DNA from: Streptomyces roseirectus
GTDB lineage: Bacteria > Actinomycetota > Actinomycetes > Streptomycetales > Streptomycetaceae
NCBI RefSeq assembly: GCF_014489635.1
Contig: NZ_CP060828.1
Location: 7,862,001 to 7,926,000, forward strand
Direction: 5' to 3'
Length of the DNA stretch: 64,000 bases
Shown here: one piece after another, positions 32,252 to 40,724 of the stretch
How positions within the stretch are numbered: position 1 is the first letter of the stretch
Layout of the letters: every line of letters begins with the position of its first letter
Notes under the pieces: generated by a model
Seen by the model: only the letters and a program-made list of their open reading frames with translations
Told to the model about the DNA's origin: nothing
Databases searched by the model: none
Program-made: the position numbers and the translations under genes

Positions 32252-33940
32252 TTACAGAGCTGCCAGTTCATCCACCAGGTCGTCCAGGCCCAGGGAGCCC
32301 TGGGACAGGGCCGCCATGTGCCACGCCTTCAGGTCGAAGTTCTCGCCGTGGCGCTCGCGGGCCTTCTCGCGGCCCGACAGCCAGGCACGCTCGCCGAGTT
32401 TGTAGCCGATGGCCTGCCCGGGGATGGTCAGGTAGCGGGTGAGTTCGCTGACCACGAAGTCGGCGGGACGGCTGCTGTGCGCGAGGAAGAACTCCTCCGC
32501 CAGCTCCGGCGTCCACCGCTCGCCGGGGTGGAACGGCGAGTCGGCCGGGATCTCCAGTTCCACGTGCATGCCGATGTCGATGATGACGCGGACCGCGCGC
32601 ATCATCTGCGCGTCGAGGTAGCCGAGACGTTCCTCCGCGTCGGCCAGGAAGCCGAGTTCGTCCATCAGCCGCTCCGCGTACAGGGCCCAGCCCTCCGCGT
32701 TGGCGCTCACGATGCCGACGGTCGCCTGGTAGCGGGACAGGCTCTCCGCGACGTGCACCCACTGCGCGAGCTGCAAGTGGTGCCCGGGGACGCCCTCGTG
32801 GTACCACGTCGACACCAAGTCGTAGACGGCGAACCGGGTCTGACCCATCGTCGGGAGCCAGGTGCGGCCCGGCCGCGAGAAGTCCTCCGACGGACCCGTG
32901 TAGTACGGCGCCGCCGCGGTGCCGGGCGGCGCGATCCGCGACTCCACCTTCCGTACCCGCTCGGCGAGTTCGAAGTGCGTGCCGTCCAGGGACTCGATCG
33001 CGCCGTCCATCACGCCCTGCAGCCAGTCGCGGACCTCCTCGACGCCCTCGATGTGCCGGCCGTGCTCGTCGAGGTGCGCGAGCGCCACCCACGGCGTCGC
33101 CGCGCCGGGCAGGATCTTCTCGGCCTCCTTCTTCATCTCGCCCAGCAGCCGGTGGTATTCGGCCCAGCCGTACGCGTACGCCTCGTCGAGGTCGAGGTCT
33201 GTGCCGTTGTAGTAGCGCGCCATGCGCGCGTACCGCTCACGGCCGGCGACGTTCGGCGCGCCCTCGATCGCGGGCGCGTACACCTCCCGCATCCAGTCCC
33301 GGAGTTCGACGACCGCGGCCGTCGCCTCCCGCGCTGCGGCGTCGAGTTCGGCGCGCAGCGCGTCGGGACCGGCCGCCGCGAAGTCCTCGAACCAGCCGCG
33401 CCCCTCGCCCGTGTCGATCCACTCGCCCAACTGCTCGACGAACGTCGCCGTCGGCCTCGGGCCCGCGAACAGCTTGCGCTCCAGGCCGAGTTCGAGGGAT
33501 TCACGGTAGCCGCGCAGCGCCTCGGGGACCGCGCGCAGGCGCTCGGCGATCGCCGACCAGTCCTCCTCGGTGTCGGCCGGCGTCACCGAGAACACCTCGC
33601 GCACCTGCAGCACGAGCGTCCCCAGGTTGCCGACCGAACGCAGTTCCTCCCCGGCCTCCAGGACGGCGAGCTGGGCGGTCAGCCGCTCCCGCAGCAGGCG
33701 CGCGCACCGCCGTTCCACACCGCTGTCCGCGCCGGGCCTGCGCTCCGCCTCGTCCAGCGCGGCCAGCGTCTCCCGCGCGAGCCGCGCCAGCGCCTCCTGT
33801 CCTGCGGGGGAGAGGTCCGGCATCCGGCGCGAACTCTCCTTCACGCCGAGGAAGGTACCGGTGACCGGATCGAGGGCGACGAGACCGTCGACATACGCGT
33901 CGGCGACCTGGCGGGGCAGCGGGCTGTTCGTCTCTGACAT
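32252..33940 (-). CDS. DUF885 family metallopeptidase-like protein
   Basis: This 562-residue protein fills the full DUF885 length. The family zinc motif WYHEGVPGHHLQLAQW lies near residues 375-390, an HExxH-like variant. EGWALYAERLMDELGFL supplies the third ligand region, and LTRYLTIPGQAIGYKLGERAWLSGREKARER is the conserved C-terminal helix. Members behave as cytoplasmic metallopeptidases, but substrates are unclear. The ATG at 33940 has GAGGA upstream with acceptable spacing, and the first residues (MSETNSPLPRQVADAYVDGLVALDPVTGTFLG) match family starts. It is a single gene, not in an operon. Confidence 0.9.
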   Translation of the reverse strand: MSETNSPLPRQVADAYVDGLVALDPVTGTFLGVKESSRRMPDLSPAGQEALARLARETLAALDEAERRPGADSGVERRCARLLRERLTAQLAVLEAGEELRSVGNLGTLVLQVREVFSVTPADTEEDWSAIAERLRAVPEALRGYRESLELGLERKLFAGPRPTATFVEQLGEWIDTGEGRGWFEDFAAAGPDALRAELDAAAREATAAVVELRDWMREVYAPAIEGAPNVAGRERYARMARYYNGTDLDLDEAYAYGWAEYHRLLGEMKKEAEKILPGAATPWVALAHLDEHGRHIEGVEEVRDWLQGVMDGAIESLDGTHFELAERVRKVESRIAPPGTAAAPYYTGPSEDFSRPGRTWLPTMGQTRFAVYDLVSTWYHEGVPGHHLQLAQWVHVAESLSRYQATVGIVSANAEGWALYAERLMDELGFLADAEERLGYLDAQMMRAVRVIIDIGMHVELEIPADSPFHPGERWTPELAEEFFLAHSSRPADFVVSELTRYLTIPGQAIGYKLGERAWLSGREKARERHGENFDLKAWHMAALSQGSLGLDDLVDELAAL

Positions 33941-34068
33941 GCGGACATCCTCGTACGAACACCGGTGCCACGTCAGCCCGGTTTGCCCGCGCGCAGGGCG
34001 AAGGCGGCCGGATTTCGCTGAGAGCCAAGGGAGTTGGCCGGGGCCGACGGGATGCCCCGCCCGCCGGA

Positions 34069-35343
34069 TCACTCGCGGCCGATGCGTTCCCCCGTGCGCA
34101 GTTCGGACGGCAGCGTCTGGAGGGTGAGCCCGTCGAGGCGGGCCGTGATGACGAGGGTGCCCTCCTCGATCTGGTAGTCGAGGGGCAGACCGAGGGAGCG
34201 CATCGCGGCGACCATGGCCGTGTTGCCGGAGCGGGTCACCGCGTAGACGCTCTCGCCGCCCGTCTCGACGGCCATCCGGACCAGCCGGCGCAGGAGTTCG
34301 CCGCCGATGCCGCGCCCCTGCCAGTCGTCCTCGACGAGGAGGGCGACCTCGGTCTCGTCGCCGTCCCACAGGAGGTGGCCGAGGCCGACGACGCGCCCGG
34401 AGGCGGTGCGGACGGCGAGCGTGCGGCCGAAGCGGGGGCTGAGGAGGTGGTTGAGATAGCGGTCGGCGTCGTGGACGGGCCCGTGGTAGCGCATCGTGAG
34501 GGTCCGCTGCGAGCACCGCTCGTGCATCGCCTTCGCGGCCTCCAGGTCGGCCGTGTCGGCGCGGCCGACGGTGATGTCGTTGCCCTCGGGGAGCGTCAGG
34601 ACGTCCTGGCCGCGCGGCACGCGGGGGCCGAGACGGGTGTCCAGTTCGACCAGCGCGCGGGCGCGCGCGAACTCGGTCGGGGTGAACGGCAGGTACGGCC
34701 GCTCCACGGTGATCACTCCGCCTTCCGGCGCCCGCAGGCGCAGCACTGTCTCCTCAAGGACCCCCTCGGCCGGCACGTCGTGCGCGCCGGGCAGCGAGCG
34801 GATCGTGCACCGGCCCAGCAACTGCCGCAGCGCCAGGGGGAGTTCCGCCGCGTCGAGGGCGGTACGGGTGGCGAGGCCGAGGACCCGCGTGGGCGCGTCG
34901 ACCAGGTCGTGGGCGTCGGCCCGCTCGATCCAGGTGGCGCTACCACCCGCCTGTGCGAGCGCGCGGGTGATCTCGGCGGCCGTCAGCGTGCCCGGTGAGC
35001 GCAGCAGGAACTCGTCGACCGTGTCCTCGCCCAGCGGGTGCGTCTGGAGGCTCAGGATGTCCACCCGGTGCCCGGCGAGGGCGGCGCACAGCGCGGCCAG
35101 CGAGCCGGGCGCGTCCTTCACGGTTGTCCGCATGCGCCACAGCGTGCTCGCGCCGGGGTCGGCGGGGACGGGGGCTGGGGCTGGGGCGTCCCCGGCGGGC
35201 GGCCGGGGGCCGGTATCGACCCCGGGCGGCGCGGGTTCGTGGCCCGCTGATCGCCACGCGCGCGTGGCCGCCTCGACGGCTGCGTGGACGGCCGCGAGGA
35301 GCGCGGCGAGGACGCGGGTGACGGCAGTCGGCTTCCGATTCAT
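34069..35343 (-). CDS. ACT domain - GNAT acetyltransferase fusion protein
   Basis: This 424-residue cytoplasmic protein has a Pro/Ala-rich N-terminal segment of about 65 residues. An ACT amino-acid-binding domain follows (LWRMRTTVKDAPGSLAALCAALAGHRVDILSLQTHPL). After a middle region of about 130 residues comes a GNAT domain (DITVGRADTADLEAAKAMHERCS, EVALLVEDDWQGRGIGGELLRRLVRMA with the acetyl-CoA loop GRGIGG). The arrangement suggests an acetyltransferase, perhaps of proteins, switched by an amino acid. CACAGT six nt before the ATG is a leaderless-type signal. A palindrome lies about 50 bp upstream. Confidence 0.88.
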   Translation of the reverse strand: MNRKPTAVTRVLAALLAAVHAAVEAATRAWRSAGHEPAPPGVDTGPRPPAGDAPAPAPVPADPGASTLWRMRTTVKDAPGSLAALCAALAGHRVDILSLQTHPLGEDTVDEFLLRSPGTLTAAEITRALAQAGGSATWIERADAHDLVDAPTRVLGLATRTALDAAELPLALRQLLGRCTIRSLPGAHDVPAEGVLEETVLRLRAPEGGVITVERPYLPFTPTEFARARALVELDTRLGPRVPRGQDVLTLPEGNDITVGRADTADLEAAKAMHERCSQRTLTMRYHGPVHDADRYLNHLLSPRFGRTLAVRTASGRVVGLGHLLWDGDETEVALLVEDDWQGRGIGGELLRRLVRMAVETGGESVYAVTRSGNTAMVAAMRSLGLPLDYQIEEGTLVITARLDGLTLQTLPSELRTGERIGRE

Positions 35344-35394
35344 GCATCCACTGTGAAGGAAGGGTGTTGCGTGATCACGAACGTACTGTGACCG

Positions 35395-35410
35395 ATGAGT
35401 AAATGCTCAT
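35395..35410. promoter_or_regulatory. ATGAG-N6-CTCAT palindrome upstream of ACT-GNAT gene
   Basis: ATGAGTAAATGCTCAT is a 16-nt inverted repeat in an AT-rich island 52 bp upstream of the ACT-GNAT start. The whole gap (35344-35522) is far more AT-rich than its surroundings. It is probably an operator or upstream promoter element; the binding protein is unknown. Confidence 0.4.
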
Positions 35411-35522
35411 TCCGTATTTTCGGCACCAAGGGGCTGTTTCACGCCAAAAAGGGCACGGGGCACCGCGCACCGGGGGATGACGCCGGTACGCGGCATGCCG
35501 ACGAGCTTAGGGGACCCGCGCC

Positions 35523-37115
35523 CTACTGGCCGACCCGTCCCGGCTGAAGCACCTGTGTGAACAGGACAGTTCCGTCCGACTCGCGCAGCCGGACCGTCAA
35601 CTCCCCGCTGTCGCCGTCGATGTCGACCTCGCCGAAGAACTGGTAACCCAGGGCCGGCGACACGTTCGCGGTCGCCGGCGCCTTGACGAACACCCGCTCC
35701 GGACCGAACGTGCCGTCCAGATCATTGGCCGGAAACGCACCCGCGTTGAGCGGCCCGGAGACGAACTCCCAGAACGGCTCGAAGTCCTTGAACGCCGCCC
35801 GCGACGGCTGGTAGTGCTGCGCCGAGGTGTGGTGCACGTCGGCGGTCAGCCACACCGTGCCCGTGATCCGGCGGTGCTTGACGAACCGCAGCAGCTCCGC
35901 GATCTGCAGCTCGCGCCCGAGCGGCTTGCCCGGGTCGCCCTGCGCGACGGCCTCGAAGTTCGGCTTGCCCTCCACCGGGTCCGGGACGACGAGCCCGAGC
36001 GGCATGTCGGCGGCGATCACCTTCCACACCGCGCGCGAGCACGCCAGCTCACGCTTCAGCCACTCCAGCTGCTCCCGGCCCAGGATGCCCTGCGGGTCGG
36101 TCGTCTGGACGTCCGTCGAGTTCGCGTTGCGGTACGTGCGCATGTCCAGCACGAACACGTCCAGCAGCGGACCGTGCCGCAGCACGCGCTGCACCCGGCC
36201 CTGCTTCGCGCCCGGCTTCAGTGTCGAGACGGGGAAGTACTCGCTGAACGCCCGGCGCGCGCGGGCCGCGAGCACGTCCACGCTCTTCTCCGTGTAACGC
36301 GGGTCCGAGTCCGTGATCACCTCGCCGGGGTACCAGTTGTTGCGCACCTCGTGGTCGTCCCACTGGATGATCGACGGGACCTGCGCGTTGAACTTCCGCA
36401 GGTTCTGATCCAGGAGGTTGTAGCGGAAGTTGCCCCGGTACTCCGCCAGCGTCTCGGCGACCTTCGACTTCTCCTCGGTCACCAGGTTGCGGTACAGGCT
36501 GCCGTCCGGCAGGGCCTGCGTCGCCGCTACGGGTCCGTCCGCGTAGATGTTGTCGCCGCTGCACAGGAAGAAGTCCGGGTCCAGCTTCGCCATCGCGTCG
36601 TAGATCCGGTAGCCGCCGATGTCCTGGTTGATGCCCCAGCCCTGCCCGGCCAGGTCGCCCGACCACAGGAACTTCACGCCCTTGCGGCGCTTCTCGGAGA
36701 CCGTGCGGAACGTGCCCGTCACGGGCTCACCGGTGCGGCGCGGGTCGTCCGGGTCCGCCAGTAGCACCCGGTAGTGGACCTGCTCGCCCGACGGCAGCCC
36801 GTGCAGCCGCGTCGTGCCGGTGAAGTCCGTACCGGCGCCCAGCAGCGGCCCGTGCCACCGGCGCGCGTTCCTGAACGACTCCGTCGCCGCCGTCTCCACC
36901 ACCATCCGCGCGGGCCGGTCCGACCGCACCCACACCAGCCCCGAGTGCGCGCCGACGTCCCCCGTCTGCACACCCCACCGCGCGCCCGGCCGCCCCGACA
37001 GGGCGAACGCCGGCGCGGCACCCAGGGCACCGGGCAGGGACAACGCCGCCGAAGCGGCGAGCGAACCGCGCAGGACACCGCGGCGGCTGGGGGAGGGGAG
37101 GGGGAGAGGGGGCAT
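35523..37115 (-). CDS. phoD: Alkaline phosphatase D, Tat-exported
   Basis: This 530-residue secreted phosphodiesterase/phosphatase scavenges phosphate outside the cell. The twin-arginine signal reads SRRGVLRGSLAASAALSLPGALG with cleavage near residue 38. The N-terminal fibronectin-like domain (WGVQTGDVGAHSGLVWVRSDRPARM) precedes the metallophosphatase core: FLWSGDLAGQGWGIN, FFLCSGDNIYADG, IQWDDHEVRNNW, FVLDMRTYR and WLTADVHHTSAQHY carry the metal ligands. Length is typical of PhoD. A single GTTCACCCCCC heptamer-type match lies about 80 bp upstream, too little to call a PhoP box. A long G-rich gap separates it from the next gene. Confidence 0.95.
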   Translation of the reverse strand: MPPLPLPSPSRRGVLRGSLAASAALSLPGALGAAPAFALSGRPGARWGVQTGDVGAHSGLVWVRSDRPARMVVETAATESFRNARRWHGPLLGAGTDFTGTTRLHGLPSGEQVHYRVLLADPDDPRRTGEPVTGTFRTVSEKRRKGVKFLWSGDLAGQGWGINQDIGGYRIYDAMAKLDPDFFLCSGDNIYADGPVAATQALPDGSLYRNLVTEEKSKVAETLAEYRGNFRYNLLDQNLRKFNAQVPSIIQWDDHEVRNNWYPGEVITDSDPRYTEKSVDVLAARARRAFSEYFPVSTLKPGAKQGRVQRVLRHGPLLDVFVLDMRTYRNANSTDVQTTDPQGILGREQLEWLKRELACSRAVWKVIAADMPLGLVVPDPVEGKPNFEAVAQGDPGKPLGRELQIAELLRFVKHRRITGTVWLTADVHHTSAQHYQPSRAAFKDFEPFWEFVSGPLNAGAFPANDLDGTFGPERVFVKAPATANVSPALGYQFFGEVDIDGDSGELTVRLRESDGTVLFTQVLQPGRVGQ

Positions 37116-37263
37116 GACTGGGCCTCCGGTCAGGGGAAATTGGGGGGGGCGCAGTCAGACCTACTGGGGGTGGGGGACGGGTTTGGAAATGGGGGGTGAA
37201 CGGAGGGGCGATGGGGGGAGTGGCTTGGGGTGCGGGGCGGGCGGGAGGTGTCGGGGGCGTCGG

Positions 37264-37372
37264 GACGGGACCGTAGCGTCGTGACGGGGCGGCCCGGCGT
37301 TGGAACGGGACTGTAGCGTCGTGACGTGACGACGGGTCCGTGCCGTCGTGGCGACGGGTCCGTACCGTCGTG
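37264..37372. repeat. Array of four degenerate 20-nt direct repeats
   Basis: Copies of the unit (consensus GACGGG(A/T)CCGTNNCGTCGTG) start at 37264, 37304, 37331 and 37353. The last two differ at one base only. A 12-nt inverted partial copy follows at 37380-37391. Spacing is 40, 27 and 22 nt. The array lies between phoD and the 3' end of the hydrolase gene. Origin and role are unknown; it could be operator-like or a small intergenic repeat family. Confidence 0.65.
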
Positions 37373-37391
37373 ATGACGATACGGACCCGTC
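37353..37391 (-). terminator. Strong hairpin downstream of the alpha/beta hydrolase gene
   Basis: GACGGGTCCGTA at 37353-37364 pairs perfectly with TACGGACCCGTC at 37380-37391 across a 15-nt loop. It begins 20 nt after the minus-strand stop at 37412. It uses the last copy of the repeat array as one arm. Confidence 0.6.
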
Positions 37392-37411
37392 CCGACGTCA
37401 CCCGCCTTCGC

Positions 37412-38242
37412 TCAGCGGCTTCCGTCCAGGATCACCCGTGCCACCAGCGCCGGGTCGTCGCTCATCGGGCAGTGGCCGCAGTCGGGGAGGCGGATCAGCC
37501 GGGCGCGGGGGATGACCTGCTTCGCGCGGACGCCCTGGCGGCGCAGGAGGATACGGTCCTTGGCGCCCCAGGCGATGGTGACGGGGAGGTCGGGGACGTC
37601 GTCCGTGAACCGGACGGAGCCGCCCGCGCGAAGGGTGTCGTCGAAGCCGGTGGCGCCGGCCAGCGCCAGGGCCTCGGCGACGACCGCCTCGGGGGCGCGG
37701 CGGCCGGGGTGGGCGTAGATGGTGCTGACCAGGGCCGCGCGGCCGGCGACCGAACGGGACAGGGACTCGACCATGGGCAGCGGCATCGCGCGGGCGAGGC
37801 GGCGCATCGTCAGCAGCACCGTGAAGGCGTACCGGCGTTCCGCCTCGGACCAGAACCCGGCGGGAGCCAGGGCCGTGACGGACCGTACGAGGTGTTCGCG
37901 GCCCAGTTCGAGGGCGATGAGCCCGCCCAGCGAGTTCCCCGCGACGTGCGGCCGCTCAAGGCCGAGCGCTTCGCAGAACGCCGCGAACACGGCGGTGGTC
38001 GTCGGCAGGTCGTACGTGAGCCCGTCCGGCAGCCCCGGGGACGCGCCGAAGCCGGGGAGGTCCACGGCGATGACGTCCCGCTCGGTCGCCAGGATGTCCA
38101 CCACCGGGTCCCACGCCTGCCGGTGGTGCCCGATGCCGTGCAGCAGGAGCAGCGGCTCCCCGTGCCCCACGCGCGCGTAGGACACGGTCACGGGCTGCGG
38201 CCCCCGCGCGGAGGGGACCTTGAAGGAGACGGTGGTGGGCAT
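37412..38242 (-). CDS. Alpha/beta-fold hydrolase
   Basis: This 276-residue enzyme has the alpha/beta hydrolase fold. LLLLHGIGHHRQAWDPVVDIL is the oxyanion region, VIAVDLPGFGASPGL follows, and the nucleophile elbow is HVAGNSLGGLIALELG with Ser in GNSLGG. WGAKDRILLRRQG gives the acid Asp, and LPDCGHCPMSDDP gives the catalytic His. It could be an esterase, lactonase or C-C hydrolase; the substrate cannot be told. GAGGAG lies seven nt before the ATG. Two palindromes lie about 45-75 bp upstream, so it is probably a regulated single gene divergent from a GntR regulator. Confidence 0.9.
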   Translation of the reverse strand: MPTTVSFKVPSARGPQPVTVSYARVGHGEPLLLLHGIGHHRQAWDPVVDILATERDVIAVDLPGFGASPGLPDGLTYDLPTTTAVFAAFCEALGLERPHVAGNSLGGLIALELGREHLVRSVTALAPAGFWSEAERRYAFTVLLTMRRLARAMPLPMVESLSRSVAGRAALVSTIYAHPGRRAPEAVVAEALALAGATGFDDTLRAGGSVRFTDDVPDLPVTIAWGAKDRILLRRQGVRAKQVIPRARLIRLPDCGHCPMSDDPALVARVILDGSR

Positions 38243-38283
38243 CGGGGCGCTCCTCGTCCGGATGGGTTGGCGAGACTCCGTGG

Positions 38284-38315
38284 ACAGCTTGTCAGCTGTT
38301 GCTACCGGCGGGTAG
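38284..38315. promoter_or_regulatory. Two adjacent palindromes in hydrolase promoter region
   Basis: ACAGCT-TGTC-AGCTGT (38284-38299) and CTACC-GGCG-GGTAG (38302-38315) are perfect inverted repeats two bases apart. They lie 42-74 bp upstream of the alpha/beta hydrolase start, on the side away from the GntR gene. Confidence 0.5.
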
Positions 38316-38377
38316 CCCCCGGGGTGCGGGAGAGGCCCGAGATCCCCGTGGTTCCTGGGCGAAAGCGGTTTCCCCCA

Positions 38378-38412
38378 TTGGTATTGACCAAGGTGGGGGG
38401 CCGTCCTATGGT
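38378..38412 (+). promoter_or_regulatory. GntR promoter with overlapping dre-like operator
   Basis: TTGACC (38384-38389) and TATGGT (38407-38412) are separated by exactly 17 bp, a clear vegetative promoter towards the GntR gene. The inverted repeat TTGGTATTGACCAA (38378-38391) covers the -35 box and resembles the dre sites bound by DasR-type GntR regulators. Autoregulation by the encoded protein is inferred. Confidence 0.6.
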
Positions 38413-38491
38413 CGCTGACAAGTGAAACAACCTTTAATAAACAAGGGCGCGTAAAGGGCCCGGCGATCGCGGGGGCGGGGCGGAGGACAGG

Positions 38492-39241
38492 GTGGGGACC
38501 ACACAGCTCGAAACGGTGCCGGAGCCGAAGTACTGGCACCTGCGGACGGTGCTCAGCGAGGCACTTGACTCCGAGTTCACGGTGGGGGAGGTGCTGCCCA
38601 ACGAGCGCGAACTCGCGGCCCGGTTCGGCGTCGCCCGCGCGACGCTCAGGCAGGCGCTGGAACAGCTCGAACTGGAGGGCCGGCTGCACCGCAGGCGCGG
38701 CGTCGGCACCACCGTCGCACCCCCGCGCGTGGGCGTCGAGGTCGGCCCCGACGGACCGGCCTGGCCGGACGCGTCCGACGACACCTGGCAGCCCGTCGAC
38801 AGCGACCTGAGCACACCGCCGGCAGCCGTCTCCACCGCCCTCGCGCTCCCACGCGGCATCGCGGTCCACACGGTCCGCCGCTCGCGCGTCTCCCACGGCC
38901 ACCCCGTGGCCGCCGAACTCCTCTACGTCCCCGAGTCATCCGTCCCCGGCCTGCACCTCCCGGACGCACCCTCGGGCCCCGCCCGCGCGCGTGCCGTGCT
39001 GCGCGAACTCCAGCACCTCGACCTCGTCGCACAGAACCGCTCCGTCGAACTCGGCTCCGCGCGCGCGGACGACGCGAAGCAACTCGACCGCCTCCCCGGC
39101 GCGCCCGTCCTCGTCGTCACCACCCACTTCACCACCCCCACCCGCCTCGCCGCCCTCTCCGTCGCCACCTACCGCGCTGACACGTGCCGCTTGACCTTCG
39201 GCGCGACGGGCGGGGTGGAGATCGAGGAGGGGGCGGCGTAG
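38492..39241 (+). CDS. GntR/HutC-family regulator with UTRA domain
   Basis: This 249-residue regulator has an N-terminal winged helix (EPKYWHLRTVLSEAL ... GEVLPNERELAARFGVARATLRQALEQLELEGRLHRRRGVGTTVA) and a C-terminal UTRA effector domain that would bind a sugar phosphate or related ligand. The layout and the KY-x-LRTVL start resemble DasR, the N-acetylglucosamine regulator of Streptomyces, but no transport genes for aminosugars are adjacent, so it is a paralogue. The GTG at 38492 lies 80 nt after a good promoter that contains a dre-like palindrome. It faces a ROK regulator across a strong terminator. Confidence 0.9.
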   Translation: MGTTQLETVPEPKYWHLRTVLSEALDSEFTVGEVLPNERELAARFGVARATLRQALEQLELEGRLHRRRGVGTTVAPPRVGVEVGPDGPAWPDASDDTWQPVDSDLSTPPAAVSTALALPRGIAVHTVRRSRVSHGHPVAAELLYVPESSVPGLHLPDAPSGPARARAVLRELQHLDLVAQNRSVELGSARADDAKQLDRLPGAPVLVVTTHFTTPTRLAALSVATYRADTCRLTFGATGGVEIEEGAA

Positions 39242-39265
39242 CGGTCCGCGTGGCGGGCCGGAGCG

Positions 39266-39293
39266 CGTGGGGCGGGTCGCGGCCCGCCCCACG
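39266..39293. terminator. Terminator after GntR gene
   Basis: A perfect 11-bp GC stem (arms CGTGGGGCGGG and CCCGCCCCACG) closes a six-nt loop, starting 25 nt after the GntR stop. It is followed by about 170 nt without features before the convergent ROK gene ends. Confidence 0.7.
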
Positions 39294-39463
39294 GACAGGC
39301 GGACGTCTGACGGGGGACGGTGTCGCAGTCCGCGTCGTAGTCGGCGTGTCACTCGTCCGTGGGGTCTCATCCCGTCCGGGAACTCACCCGGAAAGCCCCG
39401 CGTTTCCCGGGCAACCGACCAAGCACCCCGGCCTTCGACCTCGCCCGCTCACCGCCCCGGCCC

Positions 39464-40633
39464 TCACCGCCCCGTCCCCCGCCGTCCCGTCACCGTCCCC
39501 TCCACCGCGAAGAACTCCTCCTCCACGTGGTCCAGCGCGAGGCGCAGCGCGCCGGTGGCCACCGATGCCGTGCCCAGGGTGGAGAGGGTGACGTCGGGCG
39601 GGCGCAGGCAGTAGCGGGCGAGTTCGTCGCGGAGCGGGGCGAGGAGGTCGGCGAGGCCGGTGGTGGCACCGCCGATGACGACCAGCTCGGGGTCGAGCGC
39701 GAGGACCAGCGCCGCGACGTCGTGGACGAGCCGCCGGAAGAACCGGTCGACGGCCGCCCGCGCACCGGGGTCACCGGCGTCCGCGCGCGTGAAGACGTCC
39801 GTGACCGCCTGATGGTCGAGCGGGGGCAGCGGCTCGTCCGTCGTCGACAGCAGCGTCTCCGGCGTCACCTCGCGCCCCAGCAGGTGCAGCGCCCCGATCT
39901 CCCCGGCCGCCCCGCCGTACCCGCGGTGCAGCCGCCCGCCGATCAGCGAACCCGCCCCCGGACTCAGCCCCGCGAGGACCAGCACCACGTCGTCGGACTC
40001 GGTCGCGGCCCCCTTCCAGTGCTCGGCCACGGCCGCGGCGTTGGCGTCGTTCTCCACCAGTACAGGGCACCTGAACGACCGGCTCAGCCGCTCACCCAGC
40101 CGCAGCCCCGTCCACCCCGGCAGCGCGGCGCACAGCCGCACCGTGCCGTCCGCCCCGACGATCCCCGGCGTCCCGACCCCGACGGCCCGCAGCGCCCCGC
40201 GCGGCACCCCCGCCCGCCGCAGCAGCTCGGCGACGACCGTACGCGCGCGCTCCAGCCGCTCGTCCGCCGGCGCCGTCCCCGCGACCGCCCTGCCGTGCGC
40301 CCCCAGCACCCGCCCGTCCAGGTCCGCCACCACCGCCGACACCCGGTGCGCCCCGATGTCCAGCCCGAGCAGGTACCCGGCCTCCGCGCGGAACCGGAAC
40401 CGCCGTGCCGGCCGCCCCTGCCGGCGCACCACCGTCACGTCGGCGGCCTCCTCGACGACCAGCCCCGCCGCGACCAGGTCCTCCACGACCCCCTCGACCG
40501 TCGGCCGCGACAGCCCGGTCACCCGCGTGACCTCCGTCAGCGTCGCCCGGTCCGCCGCCCGCAGCGCGTGCAGCACCACCGCGGAGTTGATCCGCCGCAA
40601 CAACGACGGGTCCCCACCGGTCAGCCGCCCCAC
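39464..40633 (-). CDS. ROK-family transcriptional regulator
   Basis: This 389-residue protein has an N-terminal winged helix (LLRRINSAVVLHALRAADRATLTEVTRVTGLSRPTVEGVVEDLVAAGLV) and a ROK sugar-kinase-like domain (YLLGLDIGAHRVSAVVADLDG, GVGTPGIVG, VLVENDANAAAVAEHW, ELVVIGGA). The usual zinc motif of ROK proteins is absent: after GGAAGEIGA the conserved His and the CxCGxxGC cysteines are missing. GTG at 40633 is chosen because GGGAGGA lies directly upstream and TACGAT further up is a -10; a GTG at 40690 is also open. It probably represses sugar genes, perhaps with the facing GntR gene; the target is unknown. Confidence 0.87.
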   Translation of the reverse strand: MGRLTGGDPSLLRRINSAVVLHALRAADRATLTEVTRVTGLSRPTVEGVVEDLVAAGLVVEEAADVTVVRRQGRPARRFRFRAEAGYLLGLDIGAHRVSAVVADLDGRVLGAHGRAVAGTAPADERLERARTVVAELLRRAGVPRGALRAVGVGTPGIVGADGTVRLCAALPGWTGLRLGERLSRSFRCPVLVENDANAAAVAEHWKGAATESDDVVLVLAGLSPGAGSLIGGRLHRGYGGAAGEIGALHLLGREVTPETLLSTTDEPLPPLDHQAVTDVFTRADAGDPGARAAVDRFFRRLVHDVAALVLALDPELVVIGGATTGLADLLAPLRDELARYCLRPPDVTLSTLGTASVATGALRLALDHVEEEFFAVEGTVTGRRGTGR

Positions 40634-40724
40634 GCGAGTCCTCCCAGCCAGTCGGGTGTGGGCGGGATCGTACTCGCGCCGACGGGACACCGGCGACCGG
40701 CCGGAACCGGGAGCCCCAGGTTCT

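Noticed and set aside
37116..37210. Possible PhoP box upstream of phoD
   Set aside because: Only one GTTCACC-like heptamer is visible, without the tandem 11-bp direct repeats required.
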